DNA from: a virus | Virus record (IMG/VR): IMGVR_UViG_3300009506_001114 | Location: 1 to 37,205 of that record | Direction: 5' to 3' (one strand) | Length of the DNA stretch: 37,205 bases | In this document: piece after piece, positions 20,062 through 29,226 of the stretch | Layout: every line of letters starts with the position of its first letter | Numbering within the stretch: the first letter of the stretch is position 1 | Program-made: the position numbers and the translations under genes | Notes under the pieces: model-generated | Databases searched by the model: none | What the model saw: only the letters and a program-made list of their open reading frames with translations | What the model was told of the DNA's origin: nothing

Positions 20062-22731
20062 TCAGGGTATATCACCTACCGCGCTTATGACTACGTTCGA
20101 CTGGCCGCTGATTGCCCATACAAGGCCACCAGCAACTGCCACAGCGACGTTCGCCTGCCCGGCCACGCTGTAAGCCACGCTCAAGGCTCCGGTAGCTGTA
20201 ATAGCCACATCGGCCTCAGAGGCCCCGAAGCTCGTTTGTCGCGTCACAGTTACGTCGTATGCCTGCCAGCTTGCGTAGCCGCTTCGCACGGACCACAGCT
20301 TGATCCTCAGCGTGCTGTTGAGAGCACCGCCTGATCCCACTGTCGGGTCGTCGCTGCGTTCTTCGGCCTCGGTGTAGGTGTAGCTTGTGCCGGTCAGGCC
20401 GGTTTCAGTGTGTATGAGCGTGTCGCTCTGGTTGTAGATTTCCACTGTATATGTCACGCCTGCCTCGGGGCCGACGCTGGCATCTGAGTGCTCGGTTATG
20501 CCGCTAATTTGCTGGGTGCGGTCGCGGTGTGCCCAGCTTATCGTCGGCTGACTGAAGAAATATGTGGGGTAGCTGACCCCGTCAATCTTAAAGTCACCCG
20601 GCGGGTAGGGCCGGTTCATGCGGCTATTGAAGGCGCTTGCGTCGTAGGCCGTGTCGTCGGCCAGTTGCCCCGATGCGGTAGCCGGTAATATCTTTACGCC
20701 GGGCTGATCGGTCGCAGTGTATTCATGGTTGGCCGCATAGGCTACCGAGCCGATAAACCACACGCGCGCTCCTGCACCGCCGCTGTCAGGCCCGTTGTGA
20801 GCGGCTGGTACTGTGTCCAAGCACCCACGAGCGAGAGTCACCTGATCGTTTACGCTATCAATGGCAAGGACCTTGAGGATTTCACTGTCGATGACCGCGT
20901 AATCACCGACAAGCACTGCTGAGAGACCTTCGGCGTCGACAAGGTTGATGGTGACGTCTACGGCGTTGAGCGGCAAGTCAATATCCATCGTGCCGTTCGG
21001 AGTAAAGCTGCCTTGCCCGTCAGCGTAGAAAGTGCCTGATGGACTGTCCCTGAGCATCAGTTCGTAGTATATGGCGTCACTGGTGGGCATGCTGGCAGCG
21101 ACCATCAGGTAGCCGCTGTCCACGTCGAGAGCGAGCGCAGCGCTGAGTCCGTCGTTGAGGTAGATGTCCCAGAAGGGCATCTCGATCAACAGTCGGTCTG
21201 GGGCCGCCGCCGGGTCGTTGCGCGGGTCGGCCCATTGCGTGTCATCGGCTTCGGCGAATACAGCCGCCGTAGGTACCGAGAAGATGTCCTGTATGCACTT
21301 GAGCGTTACAGCCCCCTCCTGAACGGTGCCGTAGTTGACGCTGAACACACGCAGGATGATGGAGCTCATGGCGAGCGGCGGCCACGTGAGCTTGAACACG
21401 TCGCCCGGCAACAGGGCACTCATGGTACGCTTGCCCTTGACCGTGAGACGGAACGGGAACAGTGACATCTGCTCGCGCTCGCGGGCACTGACTATACGCG
21501 CCAGCGTGTCGTCGTTTATGCCGTTAAAACTCACTTCGTACGGAATTATCTTTGAGCCCTGCTGAAGCATCAGAGCAAGGTTGTACTCAGGTATCTGAAG
21601 CGGCTTGTTCGGCTGCCTGTTCCAGTATTGGAATTGCAGCATGTTGGGCGACTCGAATATCGCCCCTACCGTATCGTCGGTGACTTCGATCACGTCACTG
21701 TCGTCGTATATGGTGAGTGCTGCCGCAGTGTAGTCGTCGCGGATGAGCTTCAGCTCGATCTCGCCCGTCTGCGGATGCTGGTATATCACGCCGTTTATGT
21801 GCCTGAGCACGTCATTCACGAAGTCGCCGAGCGACTGAGTCTGATCTTCCCACTTCATGCTCAGGCCGAAGTTCTCAGTGTACAGTGTGTCGGCGGCTGC
21901 CGTCCATGCGGTGTCGTTCAGCGTGGTTATGCCGAAGCCCCACTCGGTATTCGTATAGCACTCGTGCAATATATGTGCAGCGTTGAGATCCAACGTATTG
22001 ATTGTAGCCTTGGCCGGATACCACTGGGCCGTGCCGTCGGTTAAGATCGTGGTGCGCTTGACGAGGAATTTGGGCGGCCTCAGGTATGGCGATTCGCCTA
22101 TCAGAGTATGCGGCAGCGTGGCTGTCGTGAGTCCGCGATTCGCCGACACATTCGCCCCCATCTGTGCCGTCAGGTAGGTGTTCAGCGATTGGCTGCTTGC
22201 GCCGGTATCAATATGTATGCTGCCTTGCACCCCGCCGCCGCGCTTTGGGCCGCCAAACAGATTTGGCTCGTTTATGATGATGTTCACGACACCGTCAGCA
22301 TAGTAGTTCGTCGGGTCCGTAGGGTCGGGCCACGCCAGCGTGTCGGCAAATTTGACCTGCTTAATGCCGTCGTTCTGGCCCTGCGTGACGACCAGGAGCA
22401 TGCCTATGTAATAGTTGTAGCCGACCGTATAGTAGACTCGTTTGTTGTTGCCCCACTTGTTAACCGTATAGTGATCGCGTATGGCCACGGCGGATATGTC
22501 ACCCCACCAAGCGCAGACAGGGTTTTCGACCCAACAGGTGCCGAACACTATGCTGTACTTGGTCCCCTCACGGACAGTCGGCGTAGATAATTCGTCGGGA
22601 GCTACGGTCGGCGTCTTTGGGTCTTTTTGCAATAGCTGGCTCACCGCGTAGCTTATGCCTACGGTCACAGCCGTCCAAAATACCCACGTCCAAAAGGCCG
22701 CAGCGCCTATGCCAAAAAATGCCAATATCAT
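20062..22731 (-). CDS. Tail tip / host-specificity protein (J-like)
   Basis: An 889-residue phage tail-tip protein. It starts at ATG 22731 with a hydrophobic N-terminus (ILAFFGIGAAAFWTWVFWTA), overlapping the upstream stop as ATGA; the longer frame upstream is a shadow. The next 300 residues resemble the first tip domains of J-like and gene-transfer-agent host-specificity proteins: VREGTKYSIVFGTCWVENPV, WWGDISAVAIRDHYTV, INEPNLFGGPKRGGG, and TNTEWGFGITTLNDTAW. Then come tail-hub-like regions (SLGDFVNDVLRHINGVIYQ, FRLTVKGKRTMSALLPGDVF). The last 50 residues are three copies of an AGQSDV-like 20-residue repeat, shared with the giant repeat protein at 31088. It would form the baseplate hub or tip that contacts the receptor. 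Confidence 0.88.
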   Translation of the reverse strand: MILAFFGIGAAAFWTWVFWTAVTVGISYAVSQLLQKDPKTPTVAPDELSTPTVREGTKYSIVFGTCWVENPVCAWWGDISAVAIRDHYTVNKWGNNKRVYYTVGYNYYIGMLLVVTQGQNDGIKQVKFADTLAWPDPTDPTNYYADGVVNIIINEPNLFGGPKRGGGVQGSIHIDTGASSQSLNTYLTAQMGANVSANRGLTTATLPHTLIGESPYLRPPKFLVKRTTILTDGTAQWYPAKATINTLDLNAAHILHECYTNTEWGFGITTLNDTAWTAAADTLYTENFGLSMKWEDQTQSLGDFVNDVLRHINGVIYQHPQTGEIELKLIRDDYTAAALTIYDDSDVIEVTDDTVGAIFESPNMLQFQYWNRQPNKPLQIPEYNLALMLQQGSKIIPYEVSFNGINDDTLARIVSAREREQMSLFPFRLTVKGKRTMSALLPGDVFKLTWPPLAMSSIILRVFSVNYGTVQEGAVTLKCIQDIFSVPTAAVFAEADDTQWADPRNDPAAAPDRLLIEMPFWDIYLNDGLSAALALDVDSGYLMVAASMPTSDAIYYELMLRDSPSGTFYADGQGSFTPNGTMDIDLPLNAVDVTINLVDAEGLSAVLVGDYAVIDSEILKVLAIDSVNDQVTLARGCLDTVPAAHNGPDSGGAGARVWFIGSVAYAANHEYTATDQPGVKILPATASGQLADDTAYDASAFNSRMNRPYPPGDFKIDGVSYPTYFFSQPTISWAHRDRTQQISGITEHSDASVGPEAGVTYTVEIYNQSDTLIHTETGLTGTSYTYTEAEERSDDPTVGSGGALNSTLRIKLWSVRSGYASWQAYDVTVTRQTSFGASEADVAITATGALSVAYSVAGQANVAVAVAGGLVWAISGQSNVVISAVGDIP

Positions 22732-23528
22732 TCCGTAATGCTCCCACTGTAGGGGTCTTTTATCGGTATGTATTCCAGCCCGCCGAAGTTGGCTATGTTG
22801 TTGAACTTGGTGCGGCAGGTGTCGGCTTGAAGGTTGCAACCGGCATAAGCTGTAAACGCGTCACCTGCACTGGCGTTAGCGAAGGCTCGTTCCAGTGCCA
22901 ATATGGAGCCGCTGTGTGCGACGATGAACCGCCAAACGTTGCCGATCTTGATGACTCCGCCATTGAACCACGTGTCTGCTTTGGCGGCGAGCGAGCTGCT
23001 GACGAGCGTAGTACCGGTTACGCTGTCAATCGTACCACTGACGGCAAACAGGGCTGCATTGACTCCGCACCGCGCGTCATACAAAACGCGGTCGCATGGC
23101 CGCTGAGCCCGACGCCGCCTACCAAGTCGCTTGCTGCTGCTCGTTAGCGGCTCACAGGAAACCGTAGGTACAGCATCGCCGTCAAAGCTCAGCCCGACAA
23201 GTGTACCCTGCCAGAACGTAGCGTACTGGTCGACGTGCTGCCGGTATATTATCAAGGTGATCGTCGTGTCGATGACACTGGTGCGGAAGAGGTTGGACAT
23301 GGCGTTGTCGCGCGGCAGGGTAATTTCTACAGTGTTGCGTTCCACGGAGCCGCCGATTTCAATAGCCCCGCGTGTTACCGGCCCGGCGCCGTAGGCATAT
23401 CCACCATACGTCACCGTATCCCCGCCGCTGTTGAATCGCCAGTGAGTGCCTTCCTCATCGTAGAAGTCATATAACTCGACCGGCCTGCCAAGTGCAACTG
23501 AATCCTCATATTGGCGATAGGTGGTCAT
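22728..23528 (-). CDS. Tail protein of the phage BR0599 family
   Basis: A 266-residue minor tail protein. The core is a beta domain (ELYDFYDEEGTHWRFNSGGD; VTYGGYAYGAGPVTRGAIE) followed by QRPCDRVLYDARCGVN and the C-terminal GCNLQADTCRTKFNNIANFG plus GLEYIP, which are features of the BR0599 group next to tail-tip proteins. Cys residues in these motifs may bind metal. It is encoded between the tail protein at 23525 and the tail tip, each with an ATGA overlap, the usual order in this tail-tip module. It probably bridges the tail tube distal part and the tip. Confidence 0.85.
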   Translation of the reverse strand: MTTYRQYEDSVALGRPVELYDFYDEEGTHWRFNSGGDTVTYGGYAYGAGPVTRGAIEIGGSVERNTVEITLPRDNAMSNLFRTSVIDTTITLIIYRQHVDQYATFWQGTLVGLSFDGDAVPTVSCEPLTSSSKRLGRRRRAQRPCDRVLYDARCGVNAALFAVSGTIDSVTGTTLVSSSLAAKADTWFNGGVIKIGNVWRFIVAHSGSILALERAFANASAGDAFTAYAGCNLQADTCRTKFNNIANFGGLEYIPIKDPYSGSITE

Positions 23529-24865
23529 GCCAGCACCCTCGTAAAGTTTGTCCGGCAGTAGTTGCGGAACGGCTCGTCGTACTCGACCTCAACCCGGTCG
23601 CTGGATAGTCGGCACTTGTCCAAGAATGATATTACGCAGTCGCCCGGCTGGACGGCGCGGGCCAGCGGTACGGCGAGCGTCACGTTGGTTGTTAAGTTAC
23701 CGCCGGAATCCTCGATCTTTTCCAAGGCAGTGACCTCACGGAATATCATCGTGCCGTCAGTGAAGTAGAAGGCCAAATGCGTTCTGAATGCGTTCAACTG
23801 CATGTACTGCGCCCAGCCAGCCGCTTCCATCGTGAGGATGGTGGCGGCCCCGCCAACGGCATATTTCAACACAAAGTCGGCCTTGTCTGTCGGCACCCAT
23901 ACCGGAACCTGCCGTCCGAACAATGAATGGAGCAACAGCTTGAAATTCCACACCTCAGTCCGACCCTTGTTGCGGAAAGTATGGCCTTGAACATAGATGT
24001 TGTAGTCACTATCGCTGAAGAAGTCAAAGTCACCAAGCCCGTAGTCCTGAACGAACGGGTCGGAGTCAACGCTCAGCTCAAGTCCCTTGTCCTCATGACT
24101 CGACTTGTCAATTACCGTAAGGCTGTTATAGGTAGTGTCTGCCACGTAACCTGTCAGCAATTCGTTGTCGTAGATGGAATAAGTACATGAGTAGTGCGCC
24201 TGCCCGTCAGCGGTTGACTTGAACATACTGGATGACCGCAGGTAGCCCAAGCGTACGGGCATAATGAGCTGTGAGCCGCCCCACGAAAATCCAGCCGGTG
24301 ATGACAGGTTGAGCCGGTCGCTGGCGACCGTGCCTATTGCCACGATTTCGAACGACTGCGGGGTCTGCCATATTATCGCAAAACCGCCGTCATGGTAGTC
24401 GGCCTCGCTGGTGTCGAATAATATCTGCGTGTCGCCTGCGGCAATGTTACCGGCGTGGGTCGTGTACTCTGACCACATTGGCACCGCCCAGCTTTGCTTT
24501 GCGTAGCCGAACAGAAGTGACTCGACCCTTGCCTGCTCCTGTTCGTTATTGAGGTATACGTCGTGCTGTATAGTCAGGTGCGGCGTGGAGCGTATTGACA
24601 TGCGCTGCTCGCTGCCATCCTTGCTTCGCATCACGTCAGTGTTCCACTCGTAGATTTCCTTCATCCCCAGTAGAGGCGGATGCGCGATGCACGGAATAAA
24701 TGCCGTGTAACCCAGCGTGCCGGATGCAGCAGACACACTCGTAGCGACAGCCTGCCATTGCGCCGTCTCGGTCATTATGAGGTTGACAGCAATAATCTCA
24801 ATGTGCGCTGTCGGGTCGGCCTGTAGCAGGTTGACCCCGGCTATTTCAATGCGTGCTGTACCCAT
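23525..24865 (-). CDS. Tail protein between tape measure and tip
   Basis: A 446-residue beta-rich protein, likely a distal tail or hub component. The N-terminus holds two back-to-back 16-residue units (ARIEIAGVNLLQADPT, AHIEIIAVNLIMTET), then a domain with YEWNTDVMRSKDGSEQRMSI and RSTPHLTIQHDVYLNNEQEQ typical of this phage tail protein type. A central part (QILFDTSEADYHDGGFAIIW) and a C-terminal domain (LEKIEDSGGNLTTNVTLAVP; RVEVEYDEPFRNYCRTNFTR) follow. TGATG joins it to the gene before, ATGA to the gene after. I know no precise name for it; the position and length agree with a distal-tail or baseplate protein. Confidence 0.76.
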   Translation of the reverse strand: MGTARIEIAGVNLLQADPTAHIEIIAVNLIMTETAQWQAVATSVSAASGTLGYTAFIPCIAHPPLLGMKEIYEWNTDVMRSKDGSEQRMSIRSTPHLTIQHDVYLNNEQEQARVESLLFGYAKQSWAVPMWSEYTTHAGNIAAGDTQILFDTSEADYHDGGFAIIWQTPQSFEIVAIGTVASDRLNLSSPAGFSWGGSQLIMPVRLGYLRSSSMFKSTADGQAHYSCTYSIYDNELLTGYVADTTYNSLTVIDKSSHEDKGLELSVDSDPFVQDYGLGDFDFFSDSDYNIYVQGHTFRNKGRTEVWNFKLLLHSLFGRQVPVWVPTDKADFVLKYAVGGAATILTMEAAGWAQYMQLNAFRTHLAFYFTDGTMIFREVTALEKIEDSGGNLTTNVTLAVPLARAVQPGDCVISFLDKCRLSSDRVEVEYDEPFRNYCRTNFTRVLA

Positions 24866-25962
24866 CAGGTCAGACTCGTAACCTCAAAACCAAATTCAGA
24901 ACTATCCACGACCGCCTTTGACCATAACGTACCGGTTGCCGGATTCGACTCCCATACGTATGATCGCTTGTCGGTGGAACCTGCGGACATCTGGAATGCA
25001 GTACCATAGTAAACTATGCCACCTATACGAACGTAGGGCGTCACGTTGACCGTGCCGCCGCCTGAGTTGTACCCGTAAGCTGCCACCTCGACGCCCAAGA
25101 TGCTTGGATATGTGCCGCTGGGTGTAACGTCGAAGCTGTCCATATTGTTTACTATGGCCGACTCGATATACGTGCTATCATATCCTGAACCCACATCGTT
25201 AACGGAATCGTAGTGGTCGACTTCTGTTGATGTCCAGTCAGTGTCACTGCCATCGGCGACGGGCAACAAGCCAACCACTTGCATGTCACCCATGAAATCA
25301 TTAAAAGTCGAGCCTTGATCGTCATAAATAATCAAGTCGTCAATGTATGTCTGATACGCGTTGGTATTATTATATTTGCGAATGCATATTACCTTGATTC
25401 CACCAGAGCCTGTAGCTTGAGTGTTGATGCCAGTAACATTCAACACCTGTGTTCCGTCGATCTTAATTGTAACACTGCCGTTCGTTGAGTGACACACGGA
25501 CTTGATTTCGATGTACTGCCAAACGCTAGGCGTAATAATTCCATCGGCGGTCTGTCCGAGTACTGTACCGCCGATTGTACTACGGACTTGTAATGCATCG
25601 CTAGCTGTCCGCGTGATATTATACTGGAAGCCACTGAGCGGATCAGTGCCAGTCTGAAAGATAAAGATCGGTAACGAAGTTCCCGGTGCATTCGCAGAGC
25701 TATCGACTTTATAAGCAAAACTATGAAAGATCGTTGAATATTCAGCTCCGGCGCTTACGAAAACCCACTGATAGGTAAGAGAAGTGTTACCGAAAGCATA
25801 ATCTAAACGTACGCATCCACGGCCCTCTCGACCACTCGCGGGAAGAACGGCACTACGAGATGTCTCATGTGTTATCCGCGAGTCCGCTGGCCAGTTACCA
25901 TAGGAAGCACCCGATAACAGCCACGCATAAATGTCAAAACCTTCTGCGAGTATAAGTGACAT
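24865..25962 (-). CDS. Structural protein with LamG-like beta-sandwich domain
   Basis: A 365-residue protein in the tail-tip module. Features of concanavalin-like/LamG lectin-type sandwiches are visible: EYSTIFHSFAYKVDSSANAP, QYIEIKSVCHSTNGSVTIKI followed by DGTQVLNVTG, and a late TYIDDLIIYDDQGS, the usual IDDxxxY end of such domains. After about residue 230, a second beta domain (VADGSDTDWTSTEVDHYDSV, ...GTVNVTPYVRIGGIVYYGTA) is present. The gene reads visibly more AT-rich than its neighbours, suggesting a separate origin. It may be a carbohydrate-binding tail component such as a receptor-binding or decoration protein. Starts at ATG 25962 behind GAGG. Confidence 0.7.
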   Translation of the reverse strand: MSLILAEGFDIYAWLLSGASYGNWPADSRITHETSRSAVLPASGREGRGCVRLDYAFGNTSLTYQWVFVSAGAEYSTIFHSFAYKVDSSANAPGTSLPIFIFQTGTDPLSGFQYNITRTASDALQVRSTIGGTVLGQTADGIITPSVWQYIEIKSVCHSTNGSVTIKIDGTQVLNVTGINTQATGSGGIKVICIRKYNNTNAYQTYIDDLIIYDDQGSTFNDFMGDMQVVGLLPVADGSDTDWTSTEVDHYDSVNDVGSGYDSTYIESAIVNNMDSFDVTPSGTYPSILGVEVAAYGYNSGGGTVNVTPYVRIGGIVYYGTAFQMSAGSTDKRSYVWESNPATGTLWSKAVVDSSEFGFEVTSLT

Positions 25963-25971
25963 AGCAATACC

Positions 25972-26361
25972 TCATGGCGATGTAATTGTAACGCTCAGAT
26001 TCCCTGCAAGAAACTCGGGTGTCGTGCCGCCTGAAAGCACGGTGATGCTTTGCACGAGGTCACCCACCAATAGCTCGGTGCCGCCTGAGGCTTGGTCGTA
26101 CAGCTTGAACTGCGATATCAGCCCCCAATCGCCTGTCGGCGCCGGAAACGTCACCGCCGTCAGGTTGGTCACCTCGCCGCTGGCGGCCAGATTCCAATCG
26201 TTGACATCCGTCTGGACGCGGGCGTAATTACCGCCGGACACCTCAAGCGTATCGTCCTTGATAAGTGCAACGTAAAAGTCGGTCGGGTTGGCATAGCCAG
26301 ACGCCAGATTCCCAAAGAACCAGTCGAGCATGGCGTTGCGTATGGTGACGTTGAAGCCCAT
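25972..26361 (-). CDS. Small beta-rich phage structural protein (paralog A)
   Basis: A 129-residue protein with DFYVALIKDDTLEVSGGNYA, FPAPTGDWGLISQFKLYD and GTTPEFLAGNLSVTITSP. I know this general plan (short strand list ending in FxAGxLxI) from unnamed phage structural proteins, perhaps tail-fibre related. The gene at 35318 encodes a second member with the same plan. TGATG couples it to the tape measure gene. Function unresolved: it could be a minor tail or fibre-attachment protein. Confidence 0.68.
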   Translation of the reverse strand: MGFNVTIRNAMLDWFFGNLASGYANPTDFYVALIKDDTLEVSGGNYARVQTDVNDWNLAASGEVTNLTAVTFPAPTGDWGLISQFKLYDQASGGTELLVGDLVQSITVLSGGTTPEFLAGNLSVTITSP

Positions 26362-28877
26362 CAGATAACTCCGTTTCTACGCAGGACGTTCAGAATCAGC
26401 TTTTCACCCTTGGACGTATTCATCGCGGCTAAAGCTTCTTCCCGGTCGTACACGTTGACGATCTTGGTATTTACGGTGGTTTGTGGCTGGTTGCCGAACA
26501 CACCGAGCCTGCCTTGCGAGTCTCTGCCAAGCTGCATGACGGCTTCGGGCCGTTCCTCGGCAACGAGAGCCGTGTTGTTTCCCCGCATGGGTATCAGCGC
26601 CGGTGCCGGTATAATACCGCCCATCAGCATAGGTATCAGCCGCCCGTTGCTGAACATTCTGCCTAGTGCAGCCGTTACGGTAGGGCCTGTCATGCCCGGT
26701 GCGCCCGGCATTCCCGTCGCCGGCGTACCTGCAGGCGCGCTCGCTGCTGATGGAAACAGCTTCCATCCCATTACCGAAGATATGGCGTTAGCCATCTGCA
26801 TCCGCACCATGATTCTTACGGTCTCACTCAACACCGCTGCGGCGAACGCCTTGAAGTCGGCCTTGCCCTTGATCAGAAATTCCGCCAAGCTGTCAGAAGC
26901 CCGGTCCAGCGCCCCAGTGGCAGCCTTACCGAACTCGGCCCACACGTTCGACGAGTCGCTGACCCACTGCTTGATTTCGCGAGTGAAACGCGGGAAGCCC
27001 CGTTCGCCTTGCGTCAGGTCGTCAAGTATCTGACGATATTTTGCCATCGCCTCAGCGGCACGTTCAGTACTTGCGCCGTATGCCTCATTAGCTTGAATCT
27101 GGAAATCAGTCAGTGCAAGCTGTCGCTCACGTTCCTCGTTGGTTGCGTCCAGCAGTTGCAAGTCGCGCTCCATAAGGGCAAGCTGTCGTTCAACCTGCGA
27201 TGCCGCTTCAACGTTCTGCGTACTCACGTCGGCCATCGCGGCAAGCTGTGCTTCGGCGGCCCTTGCGGCTTCCTCGGCGGCCTGCTTGTTGCCCTCAAGA
27301 AGGTTCTGCCATCGCTTGAATACCTCTGATGCGGTGGCTGCGTATTTCTTCAGGCTGGTTCCGAACATATCAAGAATGTTGATCGGTTCCTCGCCAGCTC
27401 TTTCTGCTATGACGTTGGCAAGGTTTTGTAAGGCGTCACTCGCTTGGGTCTTGAGCTTGTTGAAACTTGCGGCGATTTGTTCGTTTGCCGCAGTAATGCC
27501 GTCCTCTACCGTTTGACCGATATCGGCCTCGGCAAATGCCACCTGCATCTCCAGTGGCATCTTTTGAATCTCTGCGGTGATTTGATCGACCAGCTCCTTG
27601 GCGGTTGCCGCGTGACTCTTCATCGCCTCAAGCTCGCCAACCCTGACGCCCCAGTGGCTTATGATCGGCTGTATGTCGATGTTCTGTTCCTTGGCGAACT
27701 TGCGAAGCTCAGATGCGTCCATGCCGCTGAGTCGCTTGCGTATCGCCATCTCGCGGGCGGTGTCGGCACCGGGCAGGTTCGAGCGGTAGAGCGCATTGAA
27801 CAGGCCCTGCCCTATGACGGATCCGATCACCTTCCACAACTCAAGCGACACCTTGAACGCCTCAACGATACCGCTGTAGACCAGCCCGGTACCCTCCTGA
27901 AAGGCTCGCACGATGATTTCGCCGAGCCCGCCCTGAGCCGTAGCGAGTTTGATCTGACGTGCCAAGCCCATCGCCACGTCGAACGCGGCCATCATGTTGT
28001 TGCGAGCCTTGAGCACCTCCTTGCCGAACGCGACACCCGCCTCGGCTGCCGCCGGTTTCAGGCCCGCGATCATGTCGATCATGTCTTGTATGGCCAGCTT
28101 GGCAGGGGCAAGAAAACCAGCACCGAACGTCGCACGCAGGTCTGTAACGGCACCCTTGAGCGTGCTTGTCAGGCCGAAGAACGTCAAGCTCATTCGCTCG
28201 ATGCCGCCGCCGAACCGCTCTTCGAAGATTTCGAGCAGTATCTTCTGTGCCTCACGGAATGTTTTGGTGCTGTTGCGAAAATCCTCAGTGACGCCGCGTA
28301 TGGCACCTCTGCGGTATATCTCGTCCATCATTATACCGAGGTTGCGGATGGGCCGCACTTCCATAGACTTGACTGCGGTGGCAACGTCCAGAATGTCGCG
28401 ACGCATAGCTGCGGCACCTTCGGCGACCGACTTGACCGCAGCGGCACCCTTGACCCCTACCGATTCCAAGGCTACACGCGTGGCGACGATTTCCTCGGGC
28501 GTAAACGGCGTCCTGACCGAGAACTCAATGCTCTCGGCAAATGCCTGATCAGCCGCCTTTTTGGCTTTCGTGATCGTGAATAGTTGCTGGCCGAACGACT
28601 CATACTTTGCCGCCGCCGTCACGCTGGCTGCCGCCGTAGCCAAAGTAGCCGCCTTCATTGCGACCATTGCCTTGATTCCAATGGTCAGCGGCTTGAGAAA
28701 CAGGTGCACGCCCTTCTCAGCCAAGCGAAACGACGCCTGTGCACTGCGGCCCATCGTGCGCATGGTGGCGGTTAGCCTTTTTACTCCGCTGACGCCGCTG
28801 TTGATGCCGCGATTGAACTGAGCATCGTCCAGCTTCAGGTGGCCTATGAGATTGCCTAAGTCCAATTGAAGGGCCAT
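26361..28877 (-). CDS. Tail tape measure protein
   Basis: An 838-residue protein, mostly helical, that sets tail length and is ejected with the DNA. The N-terminal part (LKLDDAQFNRGINSGVSGVK; TRVALESVGVKGAAAVKSVA) is the phage tape-measure domain shared by many siphoviruses. Long coiled-coil segments occupy 390-640, and the C-terminal tail (SLAEFLIKGKADFKAFAAAV; MVRMQMANAISSVM; AVLERPEAVMQL-like region) matches the lambda-type tape-measure C domain. At about 0.15 nm per residue the tail would be near 125 nm, an estimate from the known length rule. It is encoded directly after the tail chaperones, with AAAGGA before the ATG, the usual gene order. Confidence 0.95.
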   Translation of the reverse strand: MALQLDLGNLIGHLKLDDAQFNRGINSGVSGVKRLTATMRTMGRSAQASFRLAEKGVHLFLKPLTIGIKAMVAMKAATLATAAASVTAAAKYESFGQQLFTITKAKKAADQAFAESIEFSVRTPFTPEEIVATRVALESVGVKGAAAVKSVAEGAAAMRRDILDVATAVKSMEVRPIRNLGIMMDEIYRRGAIRGVTEDFRNSTKTFREAQKILLEIFEERFGGGIERMSLTFFGLTSTLKGAVTDLRATFGAGFLAPAKLAIQDMIDMIAGLKPAAAEAGVAFGKEVLKARNNMMAAFDVAMGLARQIKLATAQGGLGEIIVRAFQEGTGLVYSGIVEAFKVSLELWKVIGSVIGQGLFNALYRSNLPGADTAREMAIRKRLSGMDASELRKFAKEQNIDIQPIISHWGVRVGELEAMKSHAATAKELVDQITAEIQKMPLEMQVAFAEADIGQTVEDGITAANEQIAASFNKLKTQASDALQNLANVIAERAGEEPINILDMFGTSLKKYAATASEVFKRWQNLLEGNKQAAEEAARAAEAQLAAMADVSTQNVEAASQVERQLALMERDLQLLDATNEERERQLALTDFQIQANEAYGASTERAAEAMAKYRQILDDLTQGERGFPRFTREIKQWVSDSSNVWAEFGKAATGALDRASDSLAEFLIKGKADFKAFAAAVLSETVRIMVRMQMANAISSVMGWKLFPSAASAPAGTPATGMPGAPGMTGPTVTAALGRMFSNGRLIPMLMGGIIPAPALIPMRGNNTALVAEERPEAVMQLGRDSQGRLGVFGNQPQTTVNTKIVNVYDREEALAAMNTSKGEKLILNVLRRNGVI

Positions 28878-28878
28878 G

Positions 28879-29226
28879 TCATTCCTTTCGGCTTGCGGCT
28901 ACCAGCGCTGCAAAAAACGATTTCGCCCGCACGGTGCGTTCCTTGCGACTCAGCGGCTTTTCAGCTACGAGCTTGCGAACAAAGCGCACCGGGTGCAGGA
29001 AGTGCTTCAACTGCCAGCGAGCCGGGTGCGTACTGAAAGCCCGGCGCACTTCGAGTGCTATCTGCGCCAGATAGTAATCTGATCGGCTTGGCGTGTTCAT
29101 GTCAGTATCCAAAAACGACTGCCAATCCATAAACTCTTCACGGCCTACGAACCGCTTCAACAGTTCACGCGGCCAGCCAAGGTGAGACGCTATTCTGGTC
29201 CACTGGTACGTCTCACCTTGTAGCCG
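28879..29226 (-). CDS. Tail assembly chaperone, C-terminal (T) part read by frameshift
   Basis: The -1 frame downstream of the slippery site in the preceding gene. After the shift it reads RLQGETYQWTRIASHLGWPR, then GREEFMDWQSFLDTDMNTPS and RSDYYLAQIALEVRRAF, and continues to a basic tail (KTVRAKSFFAALVAASRKE, in outline). These are features of T-type tail assembly chaperones, normally made only as the G-T fusion. The fusion product would have 129 residues from the G frame and 115 from this frame, 244 in all. Independent initiation at an upstream ATG (29283) is possible but unlikely, since those codons lie in the G gene in a shadow frame. It would help load tail tube protein onto the tape measure. 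Confidence 0.82.
   Translation of the reverse strand, partial: RLQGETYQWTRIASHLGWPRELLKRFVGREEFMDWQSFLDTDMNTPSRSDYYLAQIALEVRRAFSTHPARWQLKHFLHPVRFVRKLVAEKPLSRKERTVRAKSFFAALVAASRKE

Noticed and set aside
27444-28583. Long plus-strand ORF opposite the tape measure gene
   Set aside because: Shadow of the tape measure coding frame; no ribosome site or recognisable domain.
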